From assembly GCF_000247475.1 (NCBI RefSeq), contig NZ_AHZC01000110.1, positions 1-51,941 of the forward strand: a stretch of DNA of 51,941 nt. The letters run 5' to 3'. Positions within the stretch are counted from its first letter, which is position 1, and each line of letters begins with the position of its first letter. The position numbers and the translations under genes were made by a program. The notes under the pieces were generated by a model. It was not told the DNA's origin. It worked only from the letters and a program-made list of their open reading frames with translations, and made no database searches. The DNA is from Rhizobium sp. PDO1-076. GTDB taxonomy: Bacteria; Pseudomonadota; Alphaproteobacteria; Rhizobiales; Rhizobiaceae. Below, in pieces: positions 7,722 to 15,004 of this stretch.

Positions 7722-8075
7722 TTAGTGGTTGAGTTCGAAGGACAGACGGACAACGTGATGCAGGAATTCGGGATCGATCAGCATGTTGAAGCCGATCGTC
7801 AGTTTTTCAGCTTCGCGGCGGACCAGCGTGCAGCCGATTTCATCGTGGATACCAAGGATCTCCAAGAAGAAGTTGCTCGGCATCGGCAGATGCGGCGAGA
7901 CTTCAAGCTCCGCCCCGTGCAGGGATATTGTGCGGATCAGGCAGCGGAGTGAGGTTTTCGTGCTCAGGTGATGGCCGACGAATATGATCTTGCCCGGCCG
8001 ATCGATCTTGAACTTTTCGAAGACCTTGTCCTGCGGAATGTTGGCTTTTGCGTCTGGTATCATCTGTAAGGGCAT
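7722..8075 (-). CDS. PilZ-like protein with degenerate ligand motifs (second paralogue)
   Basis: This 117-residue single-domain protein aligns with its neighbour: 'FEKFKIDRPGKII' matches 'WERFYVQRPAKVM', and 'RTISLHGAELEV' matches 'VVDISQGGAALV'. In this copy the first arginine of the RxxxR region is Lys21 and the motif aspartate is Thr49. Both changes argue against normal c-di-GMP binding. Spacing to the other copy is 203 bases, so each may have its own promoter. It is divergent from the flavoprotein gene at 8338. I infer an ancient tandem duplication followed by loss of ligand residues. Confidence 0.7.
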   Translation of the reverse strand: MPLQMIPDAKANIPQDKVFEKFKIDRPGKIIFVGHHLSTKTSLRCLIRTISLHGAELEVSPHLPMPSNFFLEILGIHDEIGCTLVRREAEKLTIGFNMLIDPEFLHHVVRLSFELNH

Positions 8076-8337
8076 TTCACCCTCCTTTGGCGATCTTGCA
8101 CGGTCCCAAATTAACGCATCTTCTTCGACACTTTCTCTATCCGATCGTTAAAATGCGACACAAATCGGTTTTTTGCTTTGGTCTCAGGCGTTTACCAGAC
8201 CAGTTGGCCGGAATTGACCACCATGCCCAGCATCCGGTCCTTGACCGGAATTTGCCATAAAGCTACGCCTTGATCATCGACGCGCCTCCCGTTCCGGATG
8301 TTGGGCGCTGTTCCTGAAACAAGACGAGGCGCGATAC

Positions 8338-9555
8338 GTGGCGGGCAGACTGGTGATCATTGGCGCAGGGCAGGCGGGATTTGCGCTGGCGGCAAAACTT
8401 CGGGCGCTGAAAGACGAGCGTCCCATCACTCTCTTGGGTTCCGAGCCTTGCCTTCCCTATCAGCGTCCGCCGCTGTCGAAGAAATATCTGCTCGGTGAAA
8501 TGAGTTTCGATCGTCTGCTGTTTCGCCCGCAAGCCTGGTACGAAGAAAACAATGTCGACATCCGCCTGTCGACTCCGGTCGAGGCGATTGACCGCGAGGC
8601 AAGGACCGTTCGCCTCTTCGACGGCTCGGCGATAACCTATGACACGCTGGTTTTTGCCACGGGTGCTACGCCGCGCCGCCTGCCATCGCAGATTGGCGGT
8701 GATCTTGATGGCGTCTATACCGCCCGCGACAAGGCCGATGCAGATCGCCTTGCCGATGAAATGAAGGCCGGGCGACGGCTGCTGATCGTCGGCGGCGGTT
8801 ACATCGGTCTCGAGGCTGCGGCCGTGGCGCGCAAGCTCGGCCTGGACGTGACCCTGATAGAAATGGCCGATCGTGTGCTCGCCCGCGTTGCCGCGAAGGA
8901 AACCGCCGATGCCATGCGGGCCATCCATCAGGCTGAGGGCGTCGTCATTCGCGAAAACACCGGCCTCAAGCGCTTGATCGGCGAGGATGGCCGGGTCAAG
9001 GCGGCCGAATTGTCGGATGGCAGTGTCATCGATGTCGATCTGGTGATTGCCGGGATCGGCGTTGTGCCCAATGACCGGATTGCAGCCGAAGCCGGAATCG
9101 AAACCGCCAACGGCATTCTTGTCGACGATAGGGAGCAGAGTTCGGATCCCAATGTTTATGCCGTGGGAGACTGCGCGGTCTTCGACTGGAAGGGGCAGAA
9201 GATCCGGCTGGAGTCGGTGCAGAATGCCGTGGACCAGGCAGAGGCGGCTGCCGGCAATCTGGCGGGCGTTTCGCTGCCTTATCGACCCAAACCATGGTTC
9301 TGGTCGGATCAGTATGACGTCAAGCTGCAGATCGCCGGCTTTAATCTCGGCTATGACGAGACGGTTGTCCGGCCGGGCGCCAGGGAAGGAAGCCTTTCCG
9401 TCTGGTATTTTGCCAAGGGCGAGTTCATCGCGGTTGATGCGATCAATGACGCCAAGGCCTATGTCGCCGGCAAGAAACTTCTCGATCTGGGCCGCACCCC
9501 GGACAGGGCCGCGATCGCCGACCCTTCGTTCGACCTCAAGACGCTCATCGCCTGA
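8338..9555 (+). CDS. FAD/NAD(P)-dependent ferredoxin (rubredoxin)-type reductase
   Basis: The 405-residue flavoprotein has the FAD dinucleotide motif VIIGAGQAGFALAAKL at residues 5-20, the conserved PYQRPPLSKKYL, an ATG motif (VFATGATPRRLP), an NAD-binding GxGxxG (LLIVGGGYIGLEAAAVARKLG) in the middle, and the second FAD motif VYAVGDCAVF. The C-terminal domain starts around FWSDQYDVKLQIAG. This is the architecture of electron-transfer reductases such as putidaredoxin or rhodocoxin reductase, which pass electrons from NAD(P)H to a [2Fe-2S] ferredoxin. No ferredoxin or P450 gene is adjacent. The start is a GTG at 8338 with GAGG 9-12 bases upstream; no ATG in frame precedes the FAD motif. A strong terminator follows. 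Confidence 0.88.
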   Translation: MAGRLVIIGAGQAGFALAAKLRALKDERPITLLGSEPCLPYQRPPLSKKYLLGEMSFDRLLFRPQAWYEENNVDIRLSTPVEAIDREARTVRLFDGSAITYDTLVFATGATPRRLPSQIGGDLDGVYTARDKADADRLADEMKAGRRLLIVGGGYIGLEAAAVARKLGLDVTLIEMADRVLARVAAKETADAMRAIHQAEGVVIRENTGLKRLIGEDGRVKAAELSDGSVIDVDLVIAGIGVVPNDRIAAEAGIETANGILVDDREQSSDPNVYAVGDCAVFDWKGQKIRLESVQNAVDQAEAAAGNLAGVSLPYRPKPWFWSDQYDVKLQIAGFNLGYDETVVRPGAREGSLSVWYFAKGEFIAVDAINDAKAYVAGKKLLDLGRTPDRAAIADPSFDLKTLIA

Positions 9556-9593
9556 TCGTCTTACGATCGCAGGCGCCTACATTATATACAGAC

Positions 9594-9630
9594 AAAAGGG
9601 GTCCCGGTTTTTTCAACCGGGACCCCTTTT
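9594..9630. terminator. Perfect 16-bp-stem terminator, usable on both strands
   Basis: AAAAGGGGTCCCGGTT pairs perfectly with AACCGGGACCCCTTTT across a five-base loop TTTTC. The A-run before and T-run after make it a bidirectional terminator between the convergent flavoprotein and recombinase genes. Confidence 0.92.
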
Positions 9631-9680
9631 GCGTTGCTCCAATAACTGTTATCAAGAATAACAAAAATCGAGCAGAATCA

Positions 9681-9708
9681 AAGTGATGGTAGCGCTATCA
9701 TATCACTT
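9681..9708. other. Interrupted double palindrome beside the recombinase gene
   Basis: An outer dyad AAGTGAT / ATCACTT encloses a perfect inner palindrome TAGCGCTA (9690-9697). It lies 17 bases past the recombinase stop at 9725. It could be a terminator-like stem, a protein-binding dyad or a relic recombination core site; nothing in the sequence decides among these. Confidence 0.4.
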
Positions 9709-9724
9709 ACAAAAAAATGAACTG

Positions 9725-10660
9725 CTAGCTTGCTGCTGCGCGCTCCAGAACGGGAACACACATATCGAGATCATGCGAGGCGAGGTGTGCGTATCGCATG
9801 GTCATTGTCAGGGTCTGGTGGCCAAGCCACATCTGAACGCGTCTTATGTCGATGCCGCCTTGGACCAGGCGTGACGCGCAGGTGTGGCGCAGCACGTGCG
9901 GCACGACATCCTTGTCATCACCAAGACCGACGGCGTCCTTGGCATTGTGCCAGGCGATCCGGAACCTTTGCTGGTCGATCTCCGAGAACGGTCCCGGGAA
10001 ACGTCGATCCGAGGCCGCGATAGCGGCCGCGGCGCGGTGGGTGAGGGGAACGGAGCGCGAGCGCCCGGACTTGGTCACCCAGAAGGTGGCCCGGTGGGCG
10101 TTCAGATCGCCCCAACGCAGGTCGGTGCCTTCGCTGAGACGTGCGCCGGTATCCACCAGGAATGTGCAGAAACGGTAATACAGCTCGTTTTGCGAGCGGA
10201 TTTCGGAAAACAGCATTTCCTCTTCGTCTCGATCGAGGAAGCGGATACGCCCGGCCTTTTCCTTTTCGCGCTTGAATTCGGGCAGACTGTAGACATCTCC
10301 CATTTTATACGCCTTTCGCAGCAGTTTGCTTAGGGCCGCCATCTTTCGGTTGATGGTGGCGTTGCTGTTACCGCGTTTGCGCAATTTGCCAATCAATTGG
10401 TCGAGCATCTCCTGGGAAAAGGTTGAGAAACCCGGAATATCCAACATGTCATGAAGCTCGGCTATGAAATTGGTGACGTTGTATTTGTGGCTGCCATTGA
10501 GCCAGAGGATGTCGCCATATTTCGCGAACAGGGCACGCAGTGACGTGTCGCGAACTTCAAAAAGCTTGTTCGCGGAGCCGTACTGATAATGAACGGAATA
10601 GGAAGGCACTTCGACGGCTGTGTCGAATGCCTCGCTTTTTTCCGATATCATGTTGTTCAC
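9725..10660 (-). CDS. Tyrosine recombinase / phage-type integrase
   Basis: The 311-residue enzyme has an N-terminal core-binding (SAM-like) domain at about 50-125 and a catalytic domain from about 140. All expected active-site residues are visible: Arg174 in TGARLSEG, Lys197 in TKSGRSR, His255 and Arg258 in HVLRHTCAS, His281 in LGHQTLTMTMRYAHL, and the nucleophile Tyr290. It is therefore predicted active in DNA strand exchange. It is not XerC or XerD by context, and no excisionase, phage gene or direct-repeat att pair is nearby, so it is a solitary recombinase. The first 60 residues are unlike standard integrases. It lies about 270 bases downstream of the first porin gene. Confidence 0.9.
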   Translation of the reverse strand: MNNMISEKSEAFDTAVEVPSYSVHYQYGSANKLFEVRDTSLRALFAKYGDILWLNGSHKYNVTNFIAELHDMLDIPGFSTFSQEMLDQLIGKLRKRGNSNATINRKMAALSKLLRKAYKMGDVYSLPEFKREKEKAGRIRFLDRDEEEMLFSEIRSQNELYYRFCTFLVDTGARLSEGTDLRWGDLNAHRATFWVTKSGRSRSVPLTHRAAAAIAASDRRFPGPFSEIDQQRFRIAWHNAKDAVGLGDDKDVVPHVLRHTCASRLVQGGIDIRRVQMWLGHQTLTMTMRYAHLASHDLDMCVPVLERAAAS

Positions 10661-10883
10661 GCGATTGCCTCACTACGATCCGGCCAGCGACATGCAGGCC
10701 TTACGAGATCGAATATCGTTATACATTATAAAAAGTATAGACCATAATTGCGCAGAAGCACGGATGGTGGAGTTTTTTCCTCAACTAACGATGCAGGCCG
10801 GCAACAGTCGTCACAACTGGCCAGCTTTGGGCATTTCAGAGCCTGTCTTGGGCAAAACCACGCTTTTCGCGGGTTTTGAGTGA

Positions 10884-10905
10884 GATCCGGCCCGAAGGCC
10901 GGATC
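10884..10905 (-). terminator. UUCG-loop hairpin downstream of the first porin
   Basis: A perfect 9-bp stem GATCCGGCC / GGCCGGATC closes on a UUCG tetraloop when read on the minus strand. It begins 22 bases beyond the porin stop. The U-run is poor (TCACTCAAAA follows), so it may act as a terminator or as a 3' stabilising stem. Confidence 0.6.
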
Positions 10906-10927
10906 CCGTACCGATCCGTAGATCGAA

Positions 10928-11959
10928 TTAGAACGAACGCTGCAGACGAACGAAGCCGTCCCAGACGCCGTCATCAGCTGCGTCTTCGTCGAAGTAGTTG
11001 ACGGCAACCTTGGCAGTCAGGCCCTGTGCGATTTTGTAATCGAGGGTCAGGCCGGCCTTCCAGGCGTCGTTGCTGGAGTCGAAGTCGTCAGCCGAGACGA
11101 GGCCGTAGCTGTCCCAGTACTGAACGCCAGGCGTCAGGGTGAACTTGTCGCTCAGCTTGACGGCGTATTCGGCAGCAACGGTCCACTCGGAAACGTCGTA
11201 GTAGGCGTTTGCGCCGGTCGAGTAGATGGCGGCGAGGCCGAACGTACCCGGACCAACGTCAGCAAGCAGCTTTGCACGGATCGCACCGTTTTCAGCCGCG
11301 AAGTCGTAGGCGCCGAGGAGTTCTGCCGTTACAACGCCGAAGGTCGCAGCGATCTGGCCTTCAACGCCGAGGTTGTCGGAGCCGTCATAGGCGACATCGA
11401 AGGAATCGTCGCTGTAGCCGCCAGACAGTTCGTCAAGGAACACGCCTGCCGAGAAGGCGTCAGCCGTGTACTGGTAGCCGATGGCGTTCAGGCGGTTCGA
11501 GCCGATATCGTCGGTTTCGCCCGAGAGATCGTTATCCCAGTAGTTGTACATGTAGCCGACCTTGAAGCCGCCGACGGTGATGAAGGCTTCGTCGATCTCG
11601 AGCTTGTTGTCGGTGTCCGAGCCGTTGTTGTCTGCCCAGGTGCGAACAGCAACATACGAGCCGATCGTGCCGAGCTCGGAGTCGTTCTTCGCTTCGAAGT
11701 TCAGCTTGGCGCGGGTACGCATGTTCCAGTCGCTGTCGTCACCGTTGTCGGAGAACTCAGTCTGGAAGCGGACATAACCGCTGATCTTGAGGCAGGTTTC
11801 CGAACCCGGGATATAGAAGTAGCCGGTGCCGAAAGCGTCGCAAACGCGAACGTATTCCATCGGCTCAGGCTCGGCAGCTACGATAGCGTCGGCAGCCTGG
11901 GCGCCAGAGACTACAGCGAGAGCTGCAGCGGAGCCGAGAAGAAGGCTCTTGATGTTCAT
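10928..11959 (-). CDS. Alphaproteobacterial outer-membrane porin, copy 1
   Basis: A 343-residue precursor with a signal peptide (MNIKSLLLGSAAALAVVSGAQA, cut before ADAIV). The family start EPMEYVRVCDAFGTGYFYIPGSETCLKISGYVR includes the conserved cysteine pair. Alternating beta-strands run to the C-terminal ...RLQRSF, where the last aromatic residue is the outer-membrane insertion signal. This is the Rhizobium/Brucella porin type (RopA/Omp2-like), a trimeric 16-strand channel for small hydrophilic solutes. The first 52 residues are identical to the divergent porin at 12924, whereas the remainder is quite different. RBS GGAGG lies 7 bases before the ATG inside a small palindrome. Transcription is away from the tRNA gene. 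Confidence 0.93.
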   Translation of the reverse strand: MNIKSLLLGSAAALAVVSGAQAADAIVAAEPEPMEYVRVCDAFGTGYFYIPGSETCLKISGYVRFQTEFSDNGDDSDWNMRTRAKLNFEAKNDSELGTIGSYVAVRTWADNNGSDTDNKLEIDEAFITVGGFKVGYMYNYWDNDLSGETDDIGSNRLNAIGYQYTADAFSAGVFLDELSGGYSDDSFDVAYDGSDNLGVEGQIAATFGVVTAELLGAYDFAAENGAIRAKLLADVGPGTFGLAAIYSTGANAYYDVSEWTVAAEYAVKLSDKFTLTPGVQYWDSYGLVSADDFDSSNDAWKAGLTLDYKIAQGLTAKVAVNYFDEDAADDGVWDGFVRLQRSF

Positions 11960-11976
11960 TATTGACCTCCAGTCAA
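11804..11976 (-). repeat. Inverted-repeat arm A (5' end of porin copy 1)
   Basis: This arm runs from 17 bases before the ATG to codon 52 of porin copy 1. It matches arm B (12907-13079) in inverted orientation with four differences over 173 bp, and 11880-11976 is a perfect 97-bp match. All four differences are silent. Homology stops sharply on both sides. Confidence 0.93.
11962..11976 (-). promoter_or_regulatory. Palindromic ribosome-binding site of porin copy 1
   Basis: On the minus strand TTGAC-TGGAG-GTCAA forms a 5-bp stem whose loop and 3' arm contain the GGAGG Shine-Dalgarno bases. It ends 2 bases before the ATG. The same element precedes porin copy 2. It may set translation rate or be an sRNA/protein target. 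Confidence 0.5.
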
Positions 11977-12210
11977 TTATAGACCGGGACTCTTGGAGAA
12001 TTCAGGAAATATTATGAAAAATCAGATACTTAAGTAATTTTTACCGCGACCGTCCGCCTGGGGATCGCCCTTGAGGCTGCCAGACGCGCCAGAATGGAGC
12101 CAGGTGGCGCAGCCGGGCTAGCTCCGTGCATTCAGGAAAATGCGTTCGCAGGCGCAGCTCAGCAAGGAAGCCCTGAAGCGCAATCGAATGAATTGGGGGA
12201 TTTCGTTGAA

Positions 12211-12301
12211 TGGCGGAGAGGATGGGATTCGAACCCACGATACGCTTTTGACGTATACTCCCTTAGCAGGGGAGCGCCTTCGACCACTCGGCCACCTCTC
12301 C
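12211..12301 (-). tRNA. tRNA-Ser(GCU)
   Basis: Read on the minus strand from 12301. The acceptor stem GGAGAGG pairs with CCTCTCC, followed by discriminator G and an encoded CCA (12213-12211). The anticodon arm CTCCC-CTGCTAA-GGGAG gives anticodon GCT (reads AGC/AGU). A long variable arm, ACGTCAAAAGCGT region, and the T-arm GGGTTCGAATCCC confirm the serine class. Length 91 bases with CCA. Confidence 0.96.
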
Positions 12302-12906
12302 GGTGCGGCCTGATTATGTGCTTGAATCGGCGATTGCAAGGGTTTTTCGCAATCCTGCACATTTTACCTTATAGGGCGCGCTATTTTTCAAGGGTTTGCA
12401 GGCAGGGCCTGGCGCCGAGACCTGGGCGATTCTCGAATCGCCATACTTTTCTATGTTTGATTCTGCCGGGCCGAGCCAAAATTGACGCCGATCGCAACGT
12501 TTCATCTCGACCATAGCTGCATATAAAGAGCCAGCGCCGGACGAAGCCGTGGATGGAAATTGCGCTGCGGCAGGGGATTCCGTCGATTTTGGCCGGAATA
12601 AAATCAACGTTTCGATCCTGCGTGCCTCCCCGTCCAGACGCTAAGTGCCGATTTCGTAAGGGCTTTCTTAACGAACTGTAAATTTTTAATGATCCCGGAA
12701 CACGGTTTTGTGTCCTTTGAGCAACAGCGCAGACGGAAGGGTTCCCCGTTTCCATTCATTCCGCTGTTTGGTGATTGCATGACCGGCCGCGTTTTGTATT
12801 TTCAACAACGGAAGCGAGGCGGTGGATCGTCCGTCTTCTGAGAAACCGACGGGGATGGGGCAGGAACTGCTGTCCTTCAGCCAATTTGGCCAGACCCATA
12901 CGAAAC
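12302..12906. other. Intergenic region upstream of porin copy 2
   Basis: This 605-base stretch between the tRNA gene and the start of the inverted-repeat arm holds the tRNA promoter at its left end and must hold the promoter of porin copy 2 at its right. I see no convincing gene. Part of it (12640-12690) is AT-rich. The equivalent upstream region of porin copy 1 (11977-12210) is unrelated in sequence, so the two porins should be differently regulated. Confidence 0.45.
12311..12339 (-). promoter_or_regulatory. Candidate sigma-70 promoter of tRNA-Ser
   Basis: On the minus strand TTGCAA (12339-12334) and TAATCA (12316-12311) are separated by 17 bases, with the tRNA 5' end 10 bases beyond the -10. 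The spacing is ideal; the -10 hexamer is imperfect. Confidence 0.45.
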
Positions 12907-13079
12907 TTGACTGGAGGTCAATAATGAACATCAAGAGCCTTCTTCTCGGCTCCGCTGCAGCTCTCGCTGTAGTCTCTGGCGCCCAGGCTGCCGACGCTAT
13001 CGTTGCTGCTGAGCCTGAGCCGATGGAATACGTTCGCGTTTGCGACGCTTTCGGCACCGGCTACTTCTACATCCCGGGC
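12907..13079 (+). repeat. Inverted-repeat arm B (5' end of porin copy 2)
   Basis: This is the partner of 11804-11976 in opposite orientation: 173 bp with four silent differences. 12907-13003 is identical. It covers the palindromic ribosome-binding site (TTGAC-TGGAG-GTCAA at 12907-12921), the signal-peptide codons and the first 30 codons of the mature porin. Confidence 0.93.
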
Positions 13080-13928
13080 ACCGAAACCTGCCTCCAGATC
13101 GGTGGTTGGGTTCGTGCACAGGTCGACTTCGGACCGAACGCTGACTCTGGTTCGGACAACGACTACGACATGCGCGCCGCTGCTCTCGTAACGGTTGACG
13201 CAAAGTCGGACACCGAACTCGGCGTTCTGCAGTCCTTCATCGCTCTCGAAAGCGACATCTCCGTCGACGACAAAGCCCAGGGCTTCTACGCTGACGAAGC
13301 TTACCTCGCTCTCGGCGGCTTCAAGGCTGGCTGGTTCTACAACTGGTGGGACCTGGGTATCGCTGGCGAAACCGACGGCCTCGGCAACCAGACCGAATTC
13401 GTCTCCTTCTCCTACACCTACACAGCTGAATCCTTCTCGATCGGCGCTTCGGTTGACGAAATCGAAACCATCGAAAATGACGGCATCGGCGACGGTGTTG
13501 CTGACATCGGCCTGTCGGGTACTGTCACCGCGACCTTCGGTCCGGCTTCGATCGCCATCCTCGGCGGTTATGACTTCGACGTAGAAGAAGGCGCAGTTCG
13601 CGCTATCGGTTCGGCTGAAGTCGGCCCGGGCACCTTCTACCTCGCCGGCATCTACTCGTCTGACCCGAGCGCCTACTACGACGACGCTGAATGGTCGGTT
13701 GCTGCTTCCTACGCCTTCAAGGCAACGGACAAGCTGACCATCACTCCTGGCATCCAGTACTGGGACAACCTCAACGTTGACGGCGTTTACGACGGCGACG
13801 ACAAGCTGAAGTATGGCATCACGCTCGACTACAAGCCGGTTGAAAACCTGCTCGCTCGTGTTTCGCTTCAGTACGACGACGAACTCGACAACCCGTACGG
13901 CTACTTCCGCCTGCAGCGCGCATTCTAA
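12924..13928 (+). CDS. Alphaproteobacterial outer-membrane porin, copy 2
   Basis: A 334-residue precursor. Signal peptide and residues 1-52 are identical to porin copy 1; from residue 53 the proteins diverge strongly while keeping the same beta-barrel pattern and ending ...YFRLQRAF with a C-terminal Phe. The start is the ATG at 12924 behind GGAGG; an upstream in-frame opening to 12822 is ruled out by the signal peptide. Loops are acidic (NADSGSDNDYD, ENDGIGDGVADIG), which would favour cation-selective channels if they line the pore (inference). The second half is unusually rich in Asp/Tyr. A good terminator follows. The pair is divergent with tRNA-Ser between. Confidence 0.93.
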   Translation: MNIKSLLLGSAAALAVVSGAQAADAIVAAEPEPMEYVRVCDAFGTGYFYIPGTETCLQIGGWVRAQVDFGPNADSGSDNDYDMRAAALVTVDAKSDTELGVLQSFIALESDISVDDKAQGFYADEAYLALGGFKAGWFYNWWDLGIAGETDGLGNQTEFVSFSYTYTAESFSIGASVDEIETIENDGIGDGVADIGLSGTVTATFGPASIAILGGYDFDVEEGAVRAIGSAEVGPGTFYLAGIYSSDPSAYYDDAEWSVAASYAFKATDKLTITPGIQYWDNLNVDGVYDGDDKLKYGITLDYKPVENLLARVSLQYDDELDNPYGYFRLQRAF

Positions 13929-13953
13929 TTCAATCCTCGGATTGGATAGGGAG

Positions 13954-13978
13954 AGCCCGGCCTTGTGCCGGGCTTTTT
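13954..13978 (+). terminator. Rho-independent terminator of porin copy 2
   Basis: AGCCCGG / CCGGGCT with a seven-base loop is followed by TTTT, 26 bases after the stop codon. Confidence 0.88.
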
Positions 13979-14063
13979 CCGTTTGGGCGCCATTGCCATT
14001 GCTGGCAACTACCCGCTACCCGCGCAGGTTCCCCCGCTGGAACGGACTGAAGCCTCGTCTTCT

Positions 14064-14945
14064 CTAAATGCTTTTGTTGAGAAAGTCTGCGATCTGTTCA
14101 GGCAATGGTCCGAGATCCAGCAGCGGCGCATGGCCTTGGCCGGGGGCGACAACAGCAAGCAGGCGCGGATGCCGCTGACCCATCGCATCCACTGTTTCGG
14201 GCGACAGAAGTCGTGAATGTTCTCCGCGAACCACCATCACCGGAATGTCTGCCAGCAAGGTAAATTGCGGCCAGAGATCGGCAACCGGTTGACTGAGATC
14301 CGCCGCGCGGAACTGGATGCCGATTTCAGGGTCGTAGTCGGTGACAATCTCGCCTCCGGTCTCCCGGTAGATCGCCGCCGCAAGACCCTGCCAGTCTTCA
14401 TCGGACAAGGCCGGGAACTCGTCGCCATGCGCCTCCTTCAGGATCAGCGCCGCCTCGGCAAATGTCTGCGGTTTGCGCCGACGGCCCAGATAGGCCTGGA
14501 TCTGCCGCAATCCTTCGGCCTCCAGAACAGGCCCGATATCGTTGAGAACTGCCGTGGCGATCCGATCGAGATGGGTCATCGCCAGCACATGCAGGATCAG
14601 GCCGCCACGCGACGTGCCGATGAAATGCGCCTTGTCGATCGCCAGTTGATCGAGCACTGCAACCACATCCATGGCCTCGACCGGGATCGTGTAGCGACTT
14701 GGCTCCGGATCGCGGTCCGACAGTCCACGTCCGCGCGAGGTGATGCTAATCACCTTGAAGCGGTGCGGCGCGGAAGACAGCAACCTGGCGATCGCCTCGA
14801 AATCGCGGCCATTGCGGGTCAGGCCTGGCAGGCAGACGACGGGCAGGCCCGCGTTTCCAGCGCCCAGAATGCGGACGTGAAGCTTTAGGCCATCCGGGAC
14901 GCTGATGAAGTGATCTTCGATGCCGTTGGGCGCAGTTTCAGGCAT
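14064..14945 (-). CDS. Alpha/beta-hydrolase fold enzyme
   Basis: The 293-residue protein has the oxyanion region VVCLPGLTRNGRDF near residue 36, the nucleophile elbow GTSRGG (GxSxG), an acidic residue region after strand 6 (DIPVMVVRGEHSRLL), and a catalytic His near the end in APGQGHAPLL. Order and spacing fit a canonical alpha/beta-hydrolase. Substrate is undetermined: esterases, C-C hydrolases and lactonases share this pattern. Monocistronic, between porin copy 2 and the transglycosylase gene. Confidence 0.85.
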   Translation of the reverse strand: MPETAPNGIEDHFISVPDGLKLHVRILGAGNAGLPVVCLPGLTRNGRDFEAIARLLSSAPHRFKVISITSRGRGLSDRDPEPSRYTIPVEAMDVVAVLDQLAIDKAHFIGTSRGGLILHVLAMTHLDRIATAVLNDIGPVLEAEGLRQIQAYLGRRRKPQTFAEAALILKEAHGDEFPALSDEDWQGLAAAIYRETGGEIVTDYDPEIGIQFRAADLSQPVADLWPQFTLLADIPVMVVRGEHSRLLSPETVDAMGQRHPRLLAVVAPGQGHAPLLDLGPLPEQIADFLNKSI

Positions 14946-15004
14946 TTGGTCCTCCGCTAAGGGTTGCTGGAAGACACGCTAGCGAAGATCTTCAGTCCCG
15001 TCGA

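Noticed and set aside
9725..12301. A genomic island integrated at tRNA-Ser by the recombinase
   Set aside because: The tRNA gene is complete, I find no repeated tRNA 3' fragment, and the genes between are ordinary porin sequence, not island cargo.
12822..12923. In-frame upstream extension of porin copy 2
   Set aside because: The signal peptide begins at the ATG at 12924 behind GGAGG; the extension has no ribosome-binding site and porin copy 1 lacks it.
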